Positions 1 to 7,177 of a stretch of DNA of 27,764 nucleotides are shown here, piece after piece. The stretch is from Clostridia bacterium. Lineage in GTDB: Bacteria; Bacillota_A; Clostridia; Christensenellales; Aristaeellaceae. The DNA lies in the NCBI GenBank assembly GCA_017530275.1, contig JAFXMP010000283.1, positions 1-27,764 on the forward strand, read 5' to 3'. The translations under genes and the position numbers were made by a program. Positions within the stretch are counted from its first letter, which is position 1; every line of letters starts with the position of its first letter. The notes beneath the pieces are model-generated. The model was not told the origin of the DNA. It saw only the letters and a program-made list of their open reading frames with translations, and made no database searches.

Positions 1-125
1 CTTCTGGCCCGGCCGCTGAAAGCGGCCAACCCGGATGCAAAGCATCCGGGGAAAGCCGGGAAAATCCCAGGGGGAAAGCTCGCTTTCCCCTGGGGATTAT
101 TCCCTGGCTTTCTTTGGGCCAGAAG
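1..125. other. Multi-branched inverted-repeat element (possible structured RNA or palindromic repeat)
   Basis: A non-coding block that can fold almost completely. Positions 1-10 (CTTCTGGCCC) pair perfectly with 116-125. Inside are a 7-bp hairpin with a GAA loop (11-17 with 21-27), a 9-bp hairpin with an AAA loop (30-38 with 42-50), and a stem of 51-60 with 102-112 (one bulge) that encloses a third hairpin of 66-79 with 82-94. The result resembles a cloverleaf with a four-way junction. The palindromic arms fold equally on either strand, so polarity is unknown. The frame that is open across it has no visible ribosome binding site and runs on into a repeat that also occurs elsewhere without a matching ORF, so I do not call a protein. 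It may extend left of the window. Confidence 0.55.
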
Positions 126-144
126 CCTTCTATCTTTCGTATTT

Positions 145-266
145 CCCGGCGACAGGCGGAAGCTGTTTGCTTTTCCCAACCAAGTCAATTCGCCTATTGG
201 TGTCCAGAGGACGAAGTCCTTTGGTTCAGGGGTTTAGGGGGCTGAAGAAGCCCCCTGCTTCGTAAA
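145..266 (+). repeat. Intergenic repeat, copy 1
   Basis: About 120 bp that recur in inverted orientation at 13244-13372 with roughly 90 percent identity and a perfectly conserved core of over 60 bp (about 178-242). The unit contains two hairpins: 204-212 with 216-224 around a GAA loop, and 236-243 with 249-256. It sits directly upstream of ypeB. There is no T-tract after the last hairpin, so it is not an obvious terminator. No coding capacity is conserved between the copies. Confidence 0.75.
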
Positions 267-296
267 CTTTGAATCTGAACAATTGAGGTGTATCAT

Positions 297-1592
297 ATGG
301 CAAAAGGCCGTTTTTCCTTGGGCGTTTTCGCCCTGCTTTTAGCGTTGGCGGCGGTGTCCGGGCTGGCGTTCCGGTTCAAGGGCGAGCGTGACGGGTACGC
401 GGCCCGGCTTCGGGAAGTATATGACGGAGCGGTGCTTTCCGCCCTGCGGCAAATGGAGGATATGCAGCTGTCCCTCAGCAAGGCCCTGCTGTCCCAGGAG
501 GACGGGGCGGAAAACCAATATCTGAACCAGGTGAGCGCCGGGGCGGCCCAGGTGCAGCGCAGCCTGTCCCTGCTGCCCCTGTCTCACACCGCCACCCAGC
601 GGGCGATGAAATTTGCCAACCAGGCGGCGGATTACAGCAGCACGCTGCTTCGCTCCGGGAAAATCACGGCGGAGGACGCGGCGAGGCTGGGAAGCCTTTT
701 GTCCGCCTGTGAGGAATACGCCTCCGCCCTGTCCCAGAGCCGGGAAAGCCTGGCCCTGGAGGCGCAAACCGGGAAAGCCGCCTTCTATCCCGAGGGCAGC
801 GAATCGGAAGCGTCTTCCTATGACAGCGCGGTAAGCTACCCCACCCTGATCTACGACGGGCCCTTTTCCGATGCCCGCCAGACCGGCCAGGCCCTGGCCC
901 TGGGCACAAAGGTGGTGTCCCAGGAGGACGCTGTCGCAATTGCCCGGGACTTTGTGGGCGACCGGGTAAAGCGGGCCAGCGCCGGGGTGAGCACGGGCGG
1001 AGCCATCCCCTGCTGGGGCGTGACGCTGGACCTGGGGGATTTGACCCTTCAGGCAGCCGTGACCCAGCAGGGCGGAAAGATCCTGTGGATGGCCCCGGAC
1101 ACGGCGGATTTCCCCACGGAAAAAAGCGTGGAGGAATGCCGCGAAAACGCGCTGCTGTTCCTTTCAGCCAAGGGTTTTCCGGATATGCAGCCCACCTATT
1201 TTCAAGTGTATCAGGGCGTTGCGGTGATCTCCTTCGCCGCCTCTCAGGGAGATACCCTGCTGTACCCCGATCTGGTGAAAGTGCAGCTTCGCATGGATAC
1301 CGCCCAGGTGGTGGGCATTGAAGCCCGCGGCTACTGGCAGAATCACACAGCGCGGGGGGTGCTGGCGCCTACCCTGACCGAAGACGCGGCCCGAAAACAG
1401 GTAGGCGCGCGCCTGAATGTGCAGTCCGGCCGCCTGTGCCTGATCCCCACGGACAGCGGGGAAAAACTGTGCTATGAATTCAAGGGCGAATTCGGCGGCC
1501 ACACCTACTTGAGCTATATCAACGCTCTGGACGGGAAACAGGAGGAGCTGCTCAAGGTGGTGGAAAACGATACGGGGCTGGAAGCCGTGTAA
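297..1592 (+). CDS. ypeB: Spore germination protein YpeB
   Basis: A 431-residue protein resembling YpeB, the partner needed to place and stabilise the spore cortex lytic enzyme SleB. An N-terminal signal anchor (about residues 6-24) is followed by a helical domain containing the family-like stretch LPLSH (93-97) with KFANQAADYSSTL shortly after. The C-terminal half contains PepSY-like repeats, seen as EDAVAIARDFVG and EDAARKQVGARL. ATG at 297 is preferred over GTG at 288 because GAGG at 285-288 is correctly spaced for the ATG and overlaps the GTG. sleB usually lies next to ypeB; here it could only be left of the window, because a repeat and a hairpin element separate ypeB from the edge. The gene implies a spore-forming ancestry. 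It is followed at once by a terminator, so it ends its transcription unit. Confidence 0.85.
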   Translation: MAKGRFSLGVFALLLALAAVSGLAFRFKGERDGYAARLREVYDGAVLSALRQMEDMQLSLSKALLSQEDGAENQYLNQVSAGAAQVQRSLSLLPLSHTATQRAMKFANQAADYSSTLLRSGKITAEDAARLGSLLSACEEYASALSQSRESLALEAQTGKAAFYPEGSESEASSYDSAVSYPTLIYDGPFSDARQTGQALALGTKVVSQEDAVAIARDFVGDRVKRASAGVSTGGAIPCWGVTLDLGDLTLQAAVTQQGGKILWMAPDTADFPTEKSVEECRENALLFLSAKGFPDMQPTYFQVYQGVAVISFAASQGDTLLYPDLVKVQLRMDTAQVVGIEARGYWQNHTARGVLAPTLTEDAARKQVGARLNVQSGRLCLIPTDSGEKLCYEFKGEFGGHTYLSYINALDGKQEELLKVVENDTGLEAV

Positions 1593-1596
1593 ATGA

Positions 1597-1629
1597 AAAG
1601 CCGGAAAGCGTCGCTCTCCGGCTTTGTTT
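1597..1629 (+). terminator. Rho-independent terminator after ypeB
   Basis: An AAAGCCGGA / TCCGGCTTT stem starting a few bases after the ypeB stop, followed by a short interrupted T-rich tail (GTTTC). It could also serve the convergent minus-strand genes because the stem begins with a run of A. Confidence 0.7.
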
Positions 1630-1640
1630 CCACCTGTCGA

Positions 1641-1751
1641 TTATTCCTCCGTTCCATAGGTGCACAGGCTGCCGAACTTGACATCGTCGCTGCCCGCGAT
1701 ACCGTGCTTTGCGGAAGTGACCGTAGGTTCTGGCGTGGGTGCTGGATTCTC
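1641..1751 (-). pseudogene. Possible 3' remnant of a minus-strand gene
   Basis: On the minus strand, 36 codons lie between two stops and end in a TAA at 1641-1643. The reading has coding-like composition: a Pro/Thr linker (NPAPTPEPTVTSAK) followed by GSDDVKFGSLCTYGTEE. A TGA lies directly upstream in frame, there is no start codon or ribosome binding site, and it sits just downstream of the acyl-CoA ligase stop. It could be the tail left after deletion of a secreted or multi-domain protein, or a chance open stretch. The family is not recognised. Confidence 0.25.
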
Positions 1752-1764
1752 TCAAAATAAAGCC

Positions 1765-3399
1765 TTACCCGTTGTTCTGCGCTTCCACCAGTCGCACGCC
1801 GCAGTACTGCTGGCGCAGCTTGGGCTTTTCGATCTTGCCGGTGGGGTTGCGGGGCACATTAGCGAAGATGATCTTCCGGGGCCGCTTGTAGCGGGGCAGA
1901 TCCAGGCAGAAATGGTTGATTTCTTCCTCGGTGCATTCCATGCCTTCCTTCACCTGGATTATGGCGGCGGCGATTTCGCCAAGGCGCGGGTCGGGCAGGC
2001 CGATGACGGCCACGTCGTGGATTTTGGGGTGGGCGGCCAGGAAATCTTCGATCTGCACCGGGTACAGGTTTTCGCCGCCGGTGATGATCACATCCTTCTT
2101 GCGGTCCACCAGGAAAATGAAGCCTTCCTCGTCCTGCTTGGCCATATCGCCGGTGTGCAGCCAGCCGTTGATCAGCGTTTCAGCCGTGGCCTTGGGATCG
2201 TGATAATAGCACCGCATGACGCCGGGGCCCTTTACGCACAGTTCGCCCACATCGCCCTTCTGAACGGGCTGATCCTGTTCGTCCACGATCTTGAACTTCC
2301 AGCCGAAGCCGGGCACGCCGATAGCGCCCACCTTGCGCACGTTTTCCATACCCAGGTGCACGCAGCCGGGGCCGGTGGATTCGCTAAGGCCGTAATTGGT
2401 ATCGTATTTATGGTGGGGGAAGTATTGCAGCCAGTGCCGGATCAGGGAGGGGGGCACGGGCTGGGCCCCGATGTGCATCAGCCGCCACTGGGAAAGCTGA
2501 TAATCTTCCAGCTTCACGTCGCCCCGTTCGATGGCGGCCAGAATGTCTTGGGCCCAGGGCACCAGCAGCCACACGATGGTGCATTTTTCCCAGGAAACGG
2601 CGTTCAGAATGGCCTTGGGGCTGTTGCCCTTCAGGATCACCGCCCGGCTGCCAGTAAACAGGGAGCCGAACCAGTGCATTTTCGCGCCGGTGTGGTACAG
2701 CGGCGGGATGCACAGGAACACGTCGTCGTGGGTGGTTTCATGATGCATGGCTTCCATGCGGGCGGACTGCATCAGGCAGGTGTGGTCCAGCAGGATGGCC
2801 TTGGGGAAGCCGGTGGTGCCGGAGGAGAAATAAATGGCCGCTTCGTCCGTGTCCTCCAAAAGCACCTTCGGGGCGACGGAGGAGCAGTTAGCCACGCCTT
2901 CATTGTAGCTTTCCGCAAAGGAGGGCTTATTGTCCCCCACGAAATACAGGATCATTTCCTTGCTGATCTTGGGGAAAATATCCTCCACCCGGCCGATGAA
3001 TTCCGGGCCGAAGAACAGCACGTCCGCGTCGGACAGTTTTAAGCAGTAATCGATTTCATCAGCGGTATACCGGAAATTCAGCGGTACGGCCAGCGCGCCG
3101 GTTTTCAGCACGCCGAAATAAATGGGCAGCCATTCCAGGCAGTTCATCAGCAGGATGGCTACCTTCTGGCCCTTTCGGATGCCCCGGGACAAAAGCAGGT
3201 TGGCCACCCGGTTGGCTTTTTCGTCAAACACGCTCCAGGTGATTTCCCGGCGGTAGGGGGTGGCGGTGGTAGGCTGGATCAGCTCGTATTCACGCCAGGT
3301 CACCCTTGGTTCTTCCTGAATCTCCGGGTTCATTTCCACCAGGGCAACTTCGTTTCCGTACAGCTTGCTGTTTCTTTCCAGCAGATCGGTAATGGGCAT
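1765..3399 (-). CDS. Acyl-CoA ligase (AMP-forming, ANL superfamily)
   Basis: An adenylate-forming ligase of 544 residues that activates a carboxylic acid to its acyl-CoA via an acyl-AMP. All core motifs are present: the phosphate loop YFSSGTTGFPKA, the YGLSEST motif, the GWLHTGDMA hinge region with DRKKDVIITGGENLYPVQIE, and the catalytic lysine region PTGKIEK near the C-terminus. Overall it resembles FadD-like medium/long-chain ligases; the substrate cannot be read from sequence. Start: ATG 3420 and 3411 are also in frame, but AAAGGA lies 12 nt before ATG 3399 (MPITDLLERN, a typical family start) and almost touches 3411. It is transcribed divergently from the yerC-iorAB cluster from a strong promoter, which suggests a role in converting aryl- or branched-chain acids linked to amino-acid breakdown. 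Confidence 0.85.
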   Translation of the reverse strand: MPITDLLERNSKLYGNEVALVEMNPEIQEEPRVTWREYELIQPTTATPYRREITWSVFDEKANRVANLLLSRGIRKGQKVAILLMNCLEWLPIYFGVLKTGALAVPLNFRYTADEIDYCLKLSDADVLFFGPEFIGRVEDIFPKISKEMILYFVGDNKPSFAESYNEGVANCSSVAPKVLLEDTDEAAIYFSSGTTGFPKAILLDHTCLMQSARMEAMHHETTHDDVFLCIPPLYHTGAKMHWFGSLFTGSRAVILKGNSPKAILNAVSWEKCTIVWLLVPWAQDILAAIERGDVKLEDYQLSQWRLMHIGAQPVPPSLIRHWLQYFPHHKYDTNYGLSESTGPGCVHLGMENVRKVGAIGVPGFGWKFKIVDEQDQPVQKGDVGELCVKGPGVMRCYYHDPKATAETLINGWLHTGDMAKQDEEGFIFLVDRKKDVIITGGENLYPVQIEDFLAAHPKIHDVAVIGLPDPRLGEIAAAIIQVKEGMECTEEEINHFCLDLPRYKRPRKIIFANVPRNPTGKIEKPKLRQQYCGVRLVEAQNNG

Positions 3400-3447
3400 A
3401 GGGCTGAACATTCCTTTCATAAAGCGAAGCGCCGTCCTGTGCTTTAT

Positions 3448-3463
3448 CGCTTTTATTCGCTAA
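3448..3463 (-). promoter_or_regulatory. Operator-like motif downstream of the ligase promoter
   Basis: On the minus strand this reads TTAGCGAATAAAAGCG and begins 3 bp after the ligase -10 box, so it covers the expected transcription start. It matches 13 of 16 positions with TTAGCACATTAAAGCG at 3609-3624 inside the regulator's own promoter. Protein binding here would be expected to repress the ligase gene. Confidence 0.5.
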
Positions 3464-3466
3464 AGA

Positions 3467-3495
3467 ATCATACCGCAATCCGCGCCGCTTGTCAA
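3467..3495 (-). promoter_or_regulatory. Sigma-A promoter for the acyl-CoA ligase
   Basis: Minus-strand TTGACA (3490-3495), a 17-bp spacer and TATGAT (3467-3472). The -35 is consensus and the -10 has one mismatch. The leader to the ATG is about 60 nt. Confidence 0.75.
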
Positions 3496-3598
3496 GGGCC
3501 ATTCCAGCATCATTTGCGCGGAACAGGGGCTTTTCCCCGCGGCATGCCCCGAAAAACCGAAAAAGTACGAAAAAGGAAGGAAAAATTTCCGTTTTCGA

Positions 3599-3627
3599 TT
3601 TACTTGCACGCTTTAATGTGCTAAAAT
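3599..3627 (+). promoter_or_regulatory. Promoter of the yerC-like gene with embedded operator motif
   Basis: TTTACT (3599-3604), a 17-bp spacer and TAAAAT (3622-3627). The spacer contains the 16-bp motif CGCTTTAATGTGCTAA (3609-3624), which also lies at the divergent ligase start site. The same stretch forms an imperfect palindrome (TTGCAC ... GTGCTAA), as expected for a dimeric repressor. Its position between -35 and -10 suggests autorepression. Confidence 0.5.
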
Positions 3628-3696
3628 AAACGCTGAATCATCCCCGCGCGGCGGGAAACCGATATGCCCGAGGAACAGAAGAAGGGAGGGGGCGCG

Positions 3697-4017
3697 ATGC
3701 CCAGAACAGCGAAGAAACAGCGCAGCATGGCGATGTACGAGGCCATCATGCGGCTCAGGGACGTGGAGGAATGCTGCCGGTTCTTTGACGATTTGTGCAC
3801 GCCCACGGAGCTGCGCAGCATGGAGCAGCGCTATGACGTGGCGGTGTACCTGCTTCAGGATCAGGTCTATACGGAGATTTTGCAGAAGACCGGAGCCAGC
3901 AGCGCCACCATCAGCCGCGTGCGCCGGAATATCCTGGACAACGAGGCGGGCGGCGCCATGCGGGAACTGATTGAAAGGCAGGGGCTGATCTGCGGATCGG
4001 AAGAAGATAATCAATGA
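3697..4017 (+). CDS. yerC: YerC/YecD-type TrpR-related regulator
   Basis: A 106-residue helical DNA-binding protein of the Trp-repressor-like YerC/YecD family. Visible features are an N-terminal helical segment (AMYEAIMRLRDVEECCRFFDD), a LCTPTELRSMEQRYDVAVYL helix block, and a helix-turn-helix around EILQKTGASSATISRVRR. Length fits the family (about 100 residues). ATG 3697 is chosen because a strong GGGAGGGGG lies 4 nt upstream; the in-frame ATG at 3664 has no such site. It lies upstream of iorAB and divergent from the ligase, and a shared motif in both promoters makes it a good candidate for local repressor. TrpR itself senses tryptophan; whether this protein senses an aromatic ligand is unknown. 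Confidence 0.8.
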   Translation: MPRTAKKQRSMAMYEAIMRLRDVEECCRFFDDLCTPTELRSMEQRYDVAVYLLQDQVYTEILQKTGASSATISRVRRNILDNEAGGAMRELIERQGLICGSEEDNQ

Positions 4018-4025
4018 TGAAGAAA

Positions 4026-4137
4026 AGAGTTGAGAGTTGAGAGTTGGGAGTTGAGATGATATGGTCTGTGCGCTTCGGAATCCGAAGTGTTCAACAATAT
4101 AAATCTCCACTCTCCACTCGCAACTCTCCACTCTCTC
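4026..4137. repeat. MITE-like inverted repeat element
   Basis: Between yerC and iorA. The left arm (4026-4056) is made of short GAGTTGA-type repeats; the right arm (4102-4137) is the approximate reverse complement (CTCCACT / CAACTCT units). At the centre is a perfect CTTCGGAATCCGAAG palindrome (4073-4087). The whole would form one long imperfect hairpin. The minus-strand reading frame over it lacks coding features. It separates yerC from iorA and may lower read-through. Confidence 0.6.
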
Positions 4138-4169
4138 GACTTTGGAAATAAAAGAGGAGTAGATGTCCT

Positions 4170-5915
4170 ATGAAAAACCTGATGCTCGGCAACGCAGCGG
4201 CGGCCCGGGGCCTGTATGAAGCGGGATGCGGCGTCGTGTCCAGCTATCCCGGCACGCCCAGCACGGAAATCACCGAAGAACTGGCGAAATTTGACGAGGT
4301 ATACTGCGAATGGGCGCCCAATGAAAAGGTGGCCATGGAAGTGGCGTTCGGGGCCAGCTTAGCAGGCAAGCGAAGCTTCTGCGGCATGAAGCACGTGGGC
4401 CTGAACGTGGCGGCGGACCCCTTGTTCACCATTTCCTATACCGGCGTCAACGCGGGTATGGTCATTGCCGTGGCGGACGACCCCGGCATGCATTCCAGCC
4501 AGAACGAGCAGGATTCCCGCCATTACGCCAAGGCGGCCAAGCTGCCCATGCTGGAGCCCAGCGATTCCAAGGACGCGCTGGCTTTCGCCAAGAAGGCTTA
4601 TGAGATTTCCGAAGCTTTCGACTGCCCGGTGTTCCTGAAAATGTGCACCCGCGTGGCCCATTCCCAGTCCCTGGTGGAAAAGAGCGACAGGATCACGCCG
4701 CCGGAAAAGCCCTATGAAAAGAACATCGCCAAATACGTGATGATGCCCGGCAACGCCATCCGCCGCCATCCTGTGGTGGAGGAACGCACCCGGAAGCTGG
4801 TTGCTTTCGCCGAGGAAACGGAACTGAACCGGATCGAAGACGGAACCGATCACAGCATCGGTATTATCACCGGTTCCACTTCCTATCAATATGTAAAAGA
4901 AGCCTGCGGGGACAAGTACCCCGTTTTGAAGCTGGGCATGGTGTGGCCCCTGCCGGAAAAGAAAATCCGGGATTTCGCTGCCAGCGTGGAAAAGCTGGTG
5001 ATCGTGGAAGAACTTGACCCCTTCATCGAGGAGCACTGCCGGAACCTGGGCCTGAACCCCGTGGGCAAGGAGCTGTTCCCCCTCCTGGGCGAGCTGAGCC
5101 AGACCATTGTAGCCGAAAAGCTCGGCATGCCCCACGAAACCGGCGTGAAGCTGGACGAAACTATTCCCGCCCGGCCCCCGGTCATGTGCGCGGGCTGCCC
5201 TCACCGGGGCCTGTTCTACACCCTGAACCGCAATAAGTGCACGGTGCTGGGCGACATCGGCTGCTACACCCTGGGCGCCGTGGCTCCCCTGGCGGCCATC
5301 GAAATGACCGCCTGCATGGGCGCGTCCGTCAGCGCCATCCACGGCTTCAACAAAGCCCTCGGCGCGGAGAGCGAACACAAGACCGTGGCGGTCATCGGCG
5401 ACAGCACCTTCATGCATTCCGGCATGACGGGCCTTGCCAACATCGCCTACAACCAGTCCAATTCCACCGTGATCATCCTGGACAACTCCATCACCGGCAT
5501 GACCGGCCACCAGCAGAACCCCACCACCGGGTATAACATCAAGGGCGACCCGGCAGGCAAGATCGATCTGGAAAGCCTGTGCAAGGCCATGGGCTTCAAC
5601 CGCGTGCGGGTGGTCGATCCTTATGACCTGAAACAGTGCGACGAGGCCGTGAAGGAAGAATTAGCGGCGGACGAACCTTCCGTGATCATTTCCCGCCGTC
5701 CCTGCGCCCTGCTCAAATACGTGAAGCACAAAGCGCCCCTCCGGGTGAATCCGGACAAGTGCATCGGCTGCAAATCCTGCATGCGCATCGGCTGTCCCGC
5801 CATTTCCATGAAGGACAGCAAGGCCCGGGTGGACGAAACCCTGTGCGTGGGCTGCGGCATCTGCGGCCAGCTTTGTCCCAAGGACGCTTTTGAGAGCACG
5901 GAGAAGGAGGGCTGA
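4170..5915 (+). CDS. iorA: Indolepyruvate:ferredoxin oxidoreductase, alpha subunit
   Basis: A 581-residue thiamine-diphosphate enzyme subunit that oxidatively decarboxylates aryl 2-oxo acids (indolepyruvate, phenylpyruvate, hydroxyphenylpyruvate) to aryl-acetyl-CoA and reduces ferredoxin. The N-terminal pyrimidine-type domain starts with LGNAAAARGLYEAG and SSYPGTPSTEI. A central TPP-binding region holds GDIGCYTLGA and GDSTFMHSGMTG followed by LDNSITGMTGHQQNP. The C-terminus has two ferredoxin-like clusters: Cys 531/534/537/542, with the four-residue gap before the last Cys seen in this family, and Cys 559/562/565/569. Start ATG has AGAGGAG about 10 nt upstream. It is followed 3 nt later by iorB, so the two subunits are co-translated. 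Full length, no missing motif seen. Confidence 0.95.
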   Translation: MKNLMLGNAAAARGLYEAGCGVVSSYPGTPSTEITEELAKFDEVYCEWAPNEKVAMEVAFGASLAGKRSFCGMKHVGLNVAADPLFTISYTGVNAGMVIAVADDPGMHSSQNEQDSRHYAKAAKLPMLEPSDSKDALAFAKKAYEISEAFDCPVFLKMCTRVAHSQSLVEKSDRITPPEKPYEKNIAKYVMMPGNAIRRHPVVEERTRKLVAFAEETELNRIEDGTDHSIGIITGSTSYQYVKEACGDKYPVLKLGMVWPLPEKKIRDFAASVEKLVIVEELDPFIEEHCRNLGLNPVGKELFPLLGELSQTIVAEKLGMPHETGVKLDETIPARPPVMCAGCPHRGLFYTLNRNKCTVLGDIGCYTLGAVAPLAAIEMTACMGASVSAIHGFNKALGAESEHKTVAVIGDSTFMHSGMTGLANIAYNQSNSTVIILDNSITGMTGHQQNPTTGYNIKGDPAGKIDLESLCKAMGFNRVRVVDPYDLKQCDEAVKEELAADEPSVIISRRPCALLKYVKHKAPLRVNPDKCIGCKSCMRIGCPAISMKDSKARVDETLCVGCGICGQLCPKDAFESTEKEG

Positions 5916-5918
5916 ACC

Positions 5919-6491
5919 ATGGAAACGAAAAATATCGTGATCGTGGGCGTGGGTGGCCAGGGCAGCCTGCTCGCCAGCAAATTACTGGGCCGGTTATTGA
6001 TGGAGCAGGGCTATGACGTGAAGGTAAGCGAGGTGCACGGCATGAGCCAGCGGGGCGGCAGCGTGGTCACTTATGTGCGCTACGGCGACCGGGTGGCGTC
6101 CCCCGTGATCGACAAGGGCGAAGCGGACTTTATCGTGTCCTTCGAGCTGCTGGAGGCCGCGCGGTGGATTTCTTTCTTAAAGCCCGGCGGACAGATCGTC
6201 ACCTCCACCCAGCAGATCGACCCCATGCCCGTGATCACCGGGGCCATGACCTACCCGGAGAACCTGGTGGAGAAAATGCGGGCCGCGGGCGTGAAGGTGG
6301 ACGCCCTGGACTGCCTGGCCCTGGCGAAGCAGGCGGGCAGCAGCAAAGCCGTGAACATCGTGCTCATGGGCCGCCTCTCCCATTACTTCGATCTGCCAGA
6401 AGAAGCCTGGATGCGGGCCATGGAGGCCATTGTTCCCGCCAAGTTCCTGGAGCTGAACAAAAAAGCGTTTGAACTGGGAAAAAACGCCTGA
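5919..6491 (+). CDS. iorB: Indolepyruvate:ferredoxin oxidoreductase, beta subunit
   Basis: The 190-residue gamma-type catalytic partner of IorA, belonging to the pyruvate ferredoxin/flavodoxin oxidoreductase gamma domain family. It opens with a glycine-rich loop (IVGVGGQGSLLASKLLG) and contains the family-like SEVHGMSQRGGSV and a SFELLEAARW stretch. Its AAGGAGG lies inside the last codons of iorA, and only 3 nt separate the genes, so expression is coupled. With iorA it would give arylacetyl-CoA and reduced ferredoxin during amino-acid fermentation. No thioesterase or ADP-forming synthetase is adjacent; the divergent AMP-forming ligase is the only CoA-linked partner in view. Confidence 0.93.
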   Translation: METKNIVIVGVGGQGSLLASKLLGRLLMEQGYDVKVSEVHGMSQRGGSVVTYVRYGDRVASPVIDKGEADFIVSFELLEAARWISFLKPGGQIVTSTQQIDPMPVITGAMTYPENLVEKMRAAGVKVDALDCLALAKQAGSSKAVNIVLMGRLSHYFDLPEEAWMRAMEAIVPAKFLELNKKAFELGKNA

Positions 6492-6503
6492 TATATTGAA
6501 ATT

Positions 6504-6545
6504 AACCGGGCAGACGTGCAGGCGAAGAAGCATGTCTGCCCGGTT
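6504..6545 (+). terminator. Long hairpin terminator after iorB
   Basis: A 16-bp stem, AACCGGGCAGACGTGC (6504-6519) with its complement (6530-6545; one G-T pair) around a 10-nt loop, followed by only TTT. Very stable stem but weak T-tract; it most likely ends the iorAB transcript. Confidence 0.65.
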
Positions 6546-6599
6546 TGATGGATGCATAAAGCCTGGTTCCGAACGGAAAGGGAAGAGAGAGGAGAAATC

Positions 6600-7094
6600 A
6601 TGCTGTTATCCTTCAAAAAAAATATCGAAGGAGAAAACTACAAAAACCTGGTTTTATTTCTGTCAAAGCAGTGTGACGCTTTCCTCCTCGTATACATCAA
6701 TTACGATCAGATTCCCGAATACAATATGCTGAAACAGGAATGGCAAAACAGATTGCTGCAGGATAGGATCCTTATCCGCCATAATCCTTCATGGCCCAGC
6801 ACAAACCTTATCAGATGCCCTCAGGCGCCGGATATATGCATATACCGGCTCAACGATCATTCGCTTGATTTTTTATTATCGGCCGGTTCTTTGTTCGACT
6901 GGAATTATCCGCGTCTTCCCGAAGATCTATCTTTTTTTTCCAACGGTCAATGCATCATGGGAATAAACGCGCATGAGCATTATGCGTTTATACAGGATTC
7001 CCGTGCGAATCGATCCCTTTTGCATGAAATGGATGTTCAGTATAATCTCATACAGAACGCTTCGCAGTATTTTGAGAATTATCAAAAGAGATGA
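6600..7094 (+). CDS. Hypothetical protein, AT-rich, possibly acquired
   Basis: A 164-residue soluble protein with no signal peptide or membrane segment. ATG 6600 is chosen for AGGAG at 6590-6594, five bases upstream; ATG 6552 lacks one. The family is not recognised with confidence. A segment near the C-terminus (LPEDLSFFSNGQCIMGINAHEHYAFI) reminds me of small Clostridial proteins with a PEDxxFFxxGxxW...AHE pattern found near toxin-like genes, which would fit an immunity-type role, but this is memory-based and weak. Codon use is clearly more AT-rich than either neighbour, suggesting recent transfer. It stands alone between the iorB terminator and the opp promoter. Confidence 0.6.
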   Translation: MLLSFKKNIEGENYKNLVLFLSKQCDAFLLVYINYDQIPEYNMLKQEWQNRLLQDRILIRHNPSWPSTNLIRCPQAPDICIYRLNDHSLDFLLSAGSLFDWNYPRLPEDLSFFSNGQCIMGINAHEHYAFIQDSRANRSLLHEMDVQYNLIQNASQYFENYQKR

Positions 7095-7141
7095 ACGGAA
7101 TACTATTTCTGCCTTTTCTCTGCACTTTTCAAATAATTCCA

Positions 7142-7170
7142 TTGCGTACGCCTGCATGCTGTGATACAAT
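7142..7170 (+). promoter_or_regulatory. Promoter of the opp operon
   Basis: TTGCGT (7142-7147), a 17-bp spacer and TACAAT (7165-7170), about 66 bp ahead of the oppB ATG. Nothing resembling an operator was recognised around it. Confidence 0.6.
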
Positions 7171-7177
7171 AAGCCAA

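Noticed and set aside
35..265. Plus-strand open frame of 76 codons at the left end
   Set aside because: It runs across the folded block and the repeat, has no ribosome binding site, and the second repeat copy has no matching frame.
1660..3042. Long plus-strand open frame of 460 codons
   Set aside because: It is antisense to the acyl-CoA ligase, which has complete motifs; the His/Gly/Val-rich translation is typical of a shadow frame in GC-rich DNA.
3613..4131. Minus-strand open frame over yerC and the MITE-like element
   Set aside because: Antisense to yerC; its N-terminal part is just a translation of the inverted repeat.
4026..4137. CRISPR-like repeats
   Set aside because: The repeats are very short, imperfect and inverted, with no unique spacers of constant length and no cas gene.
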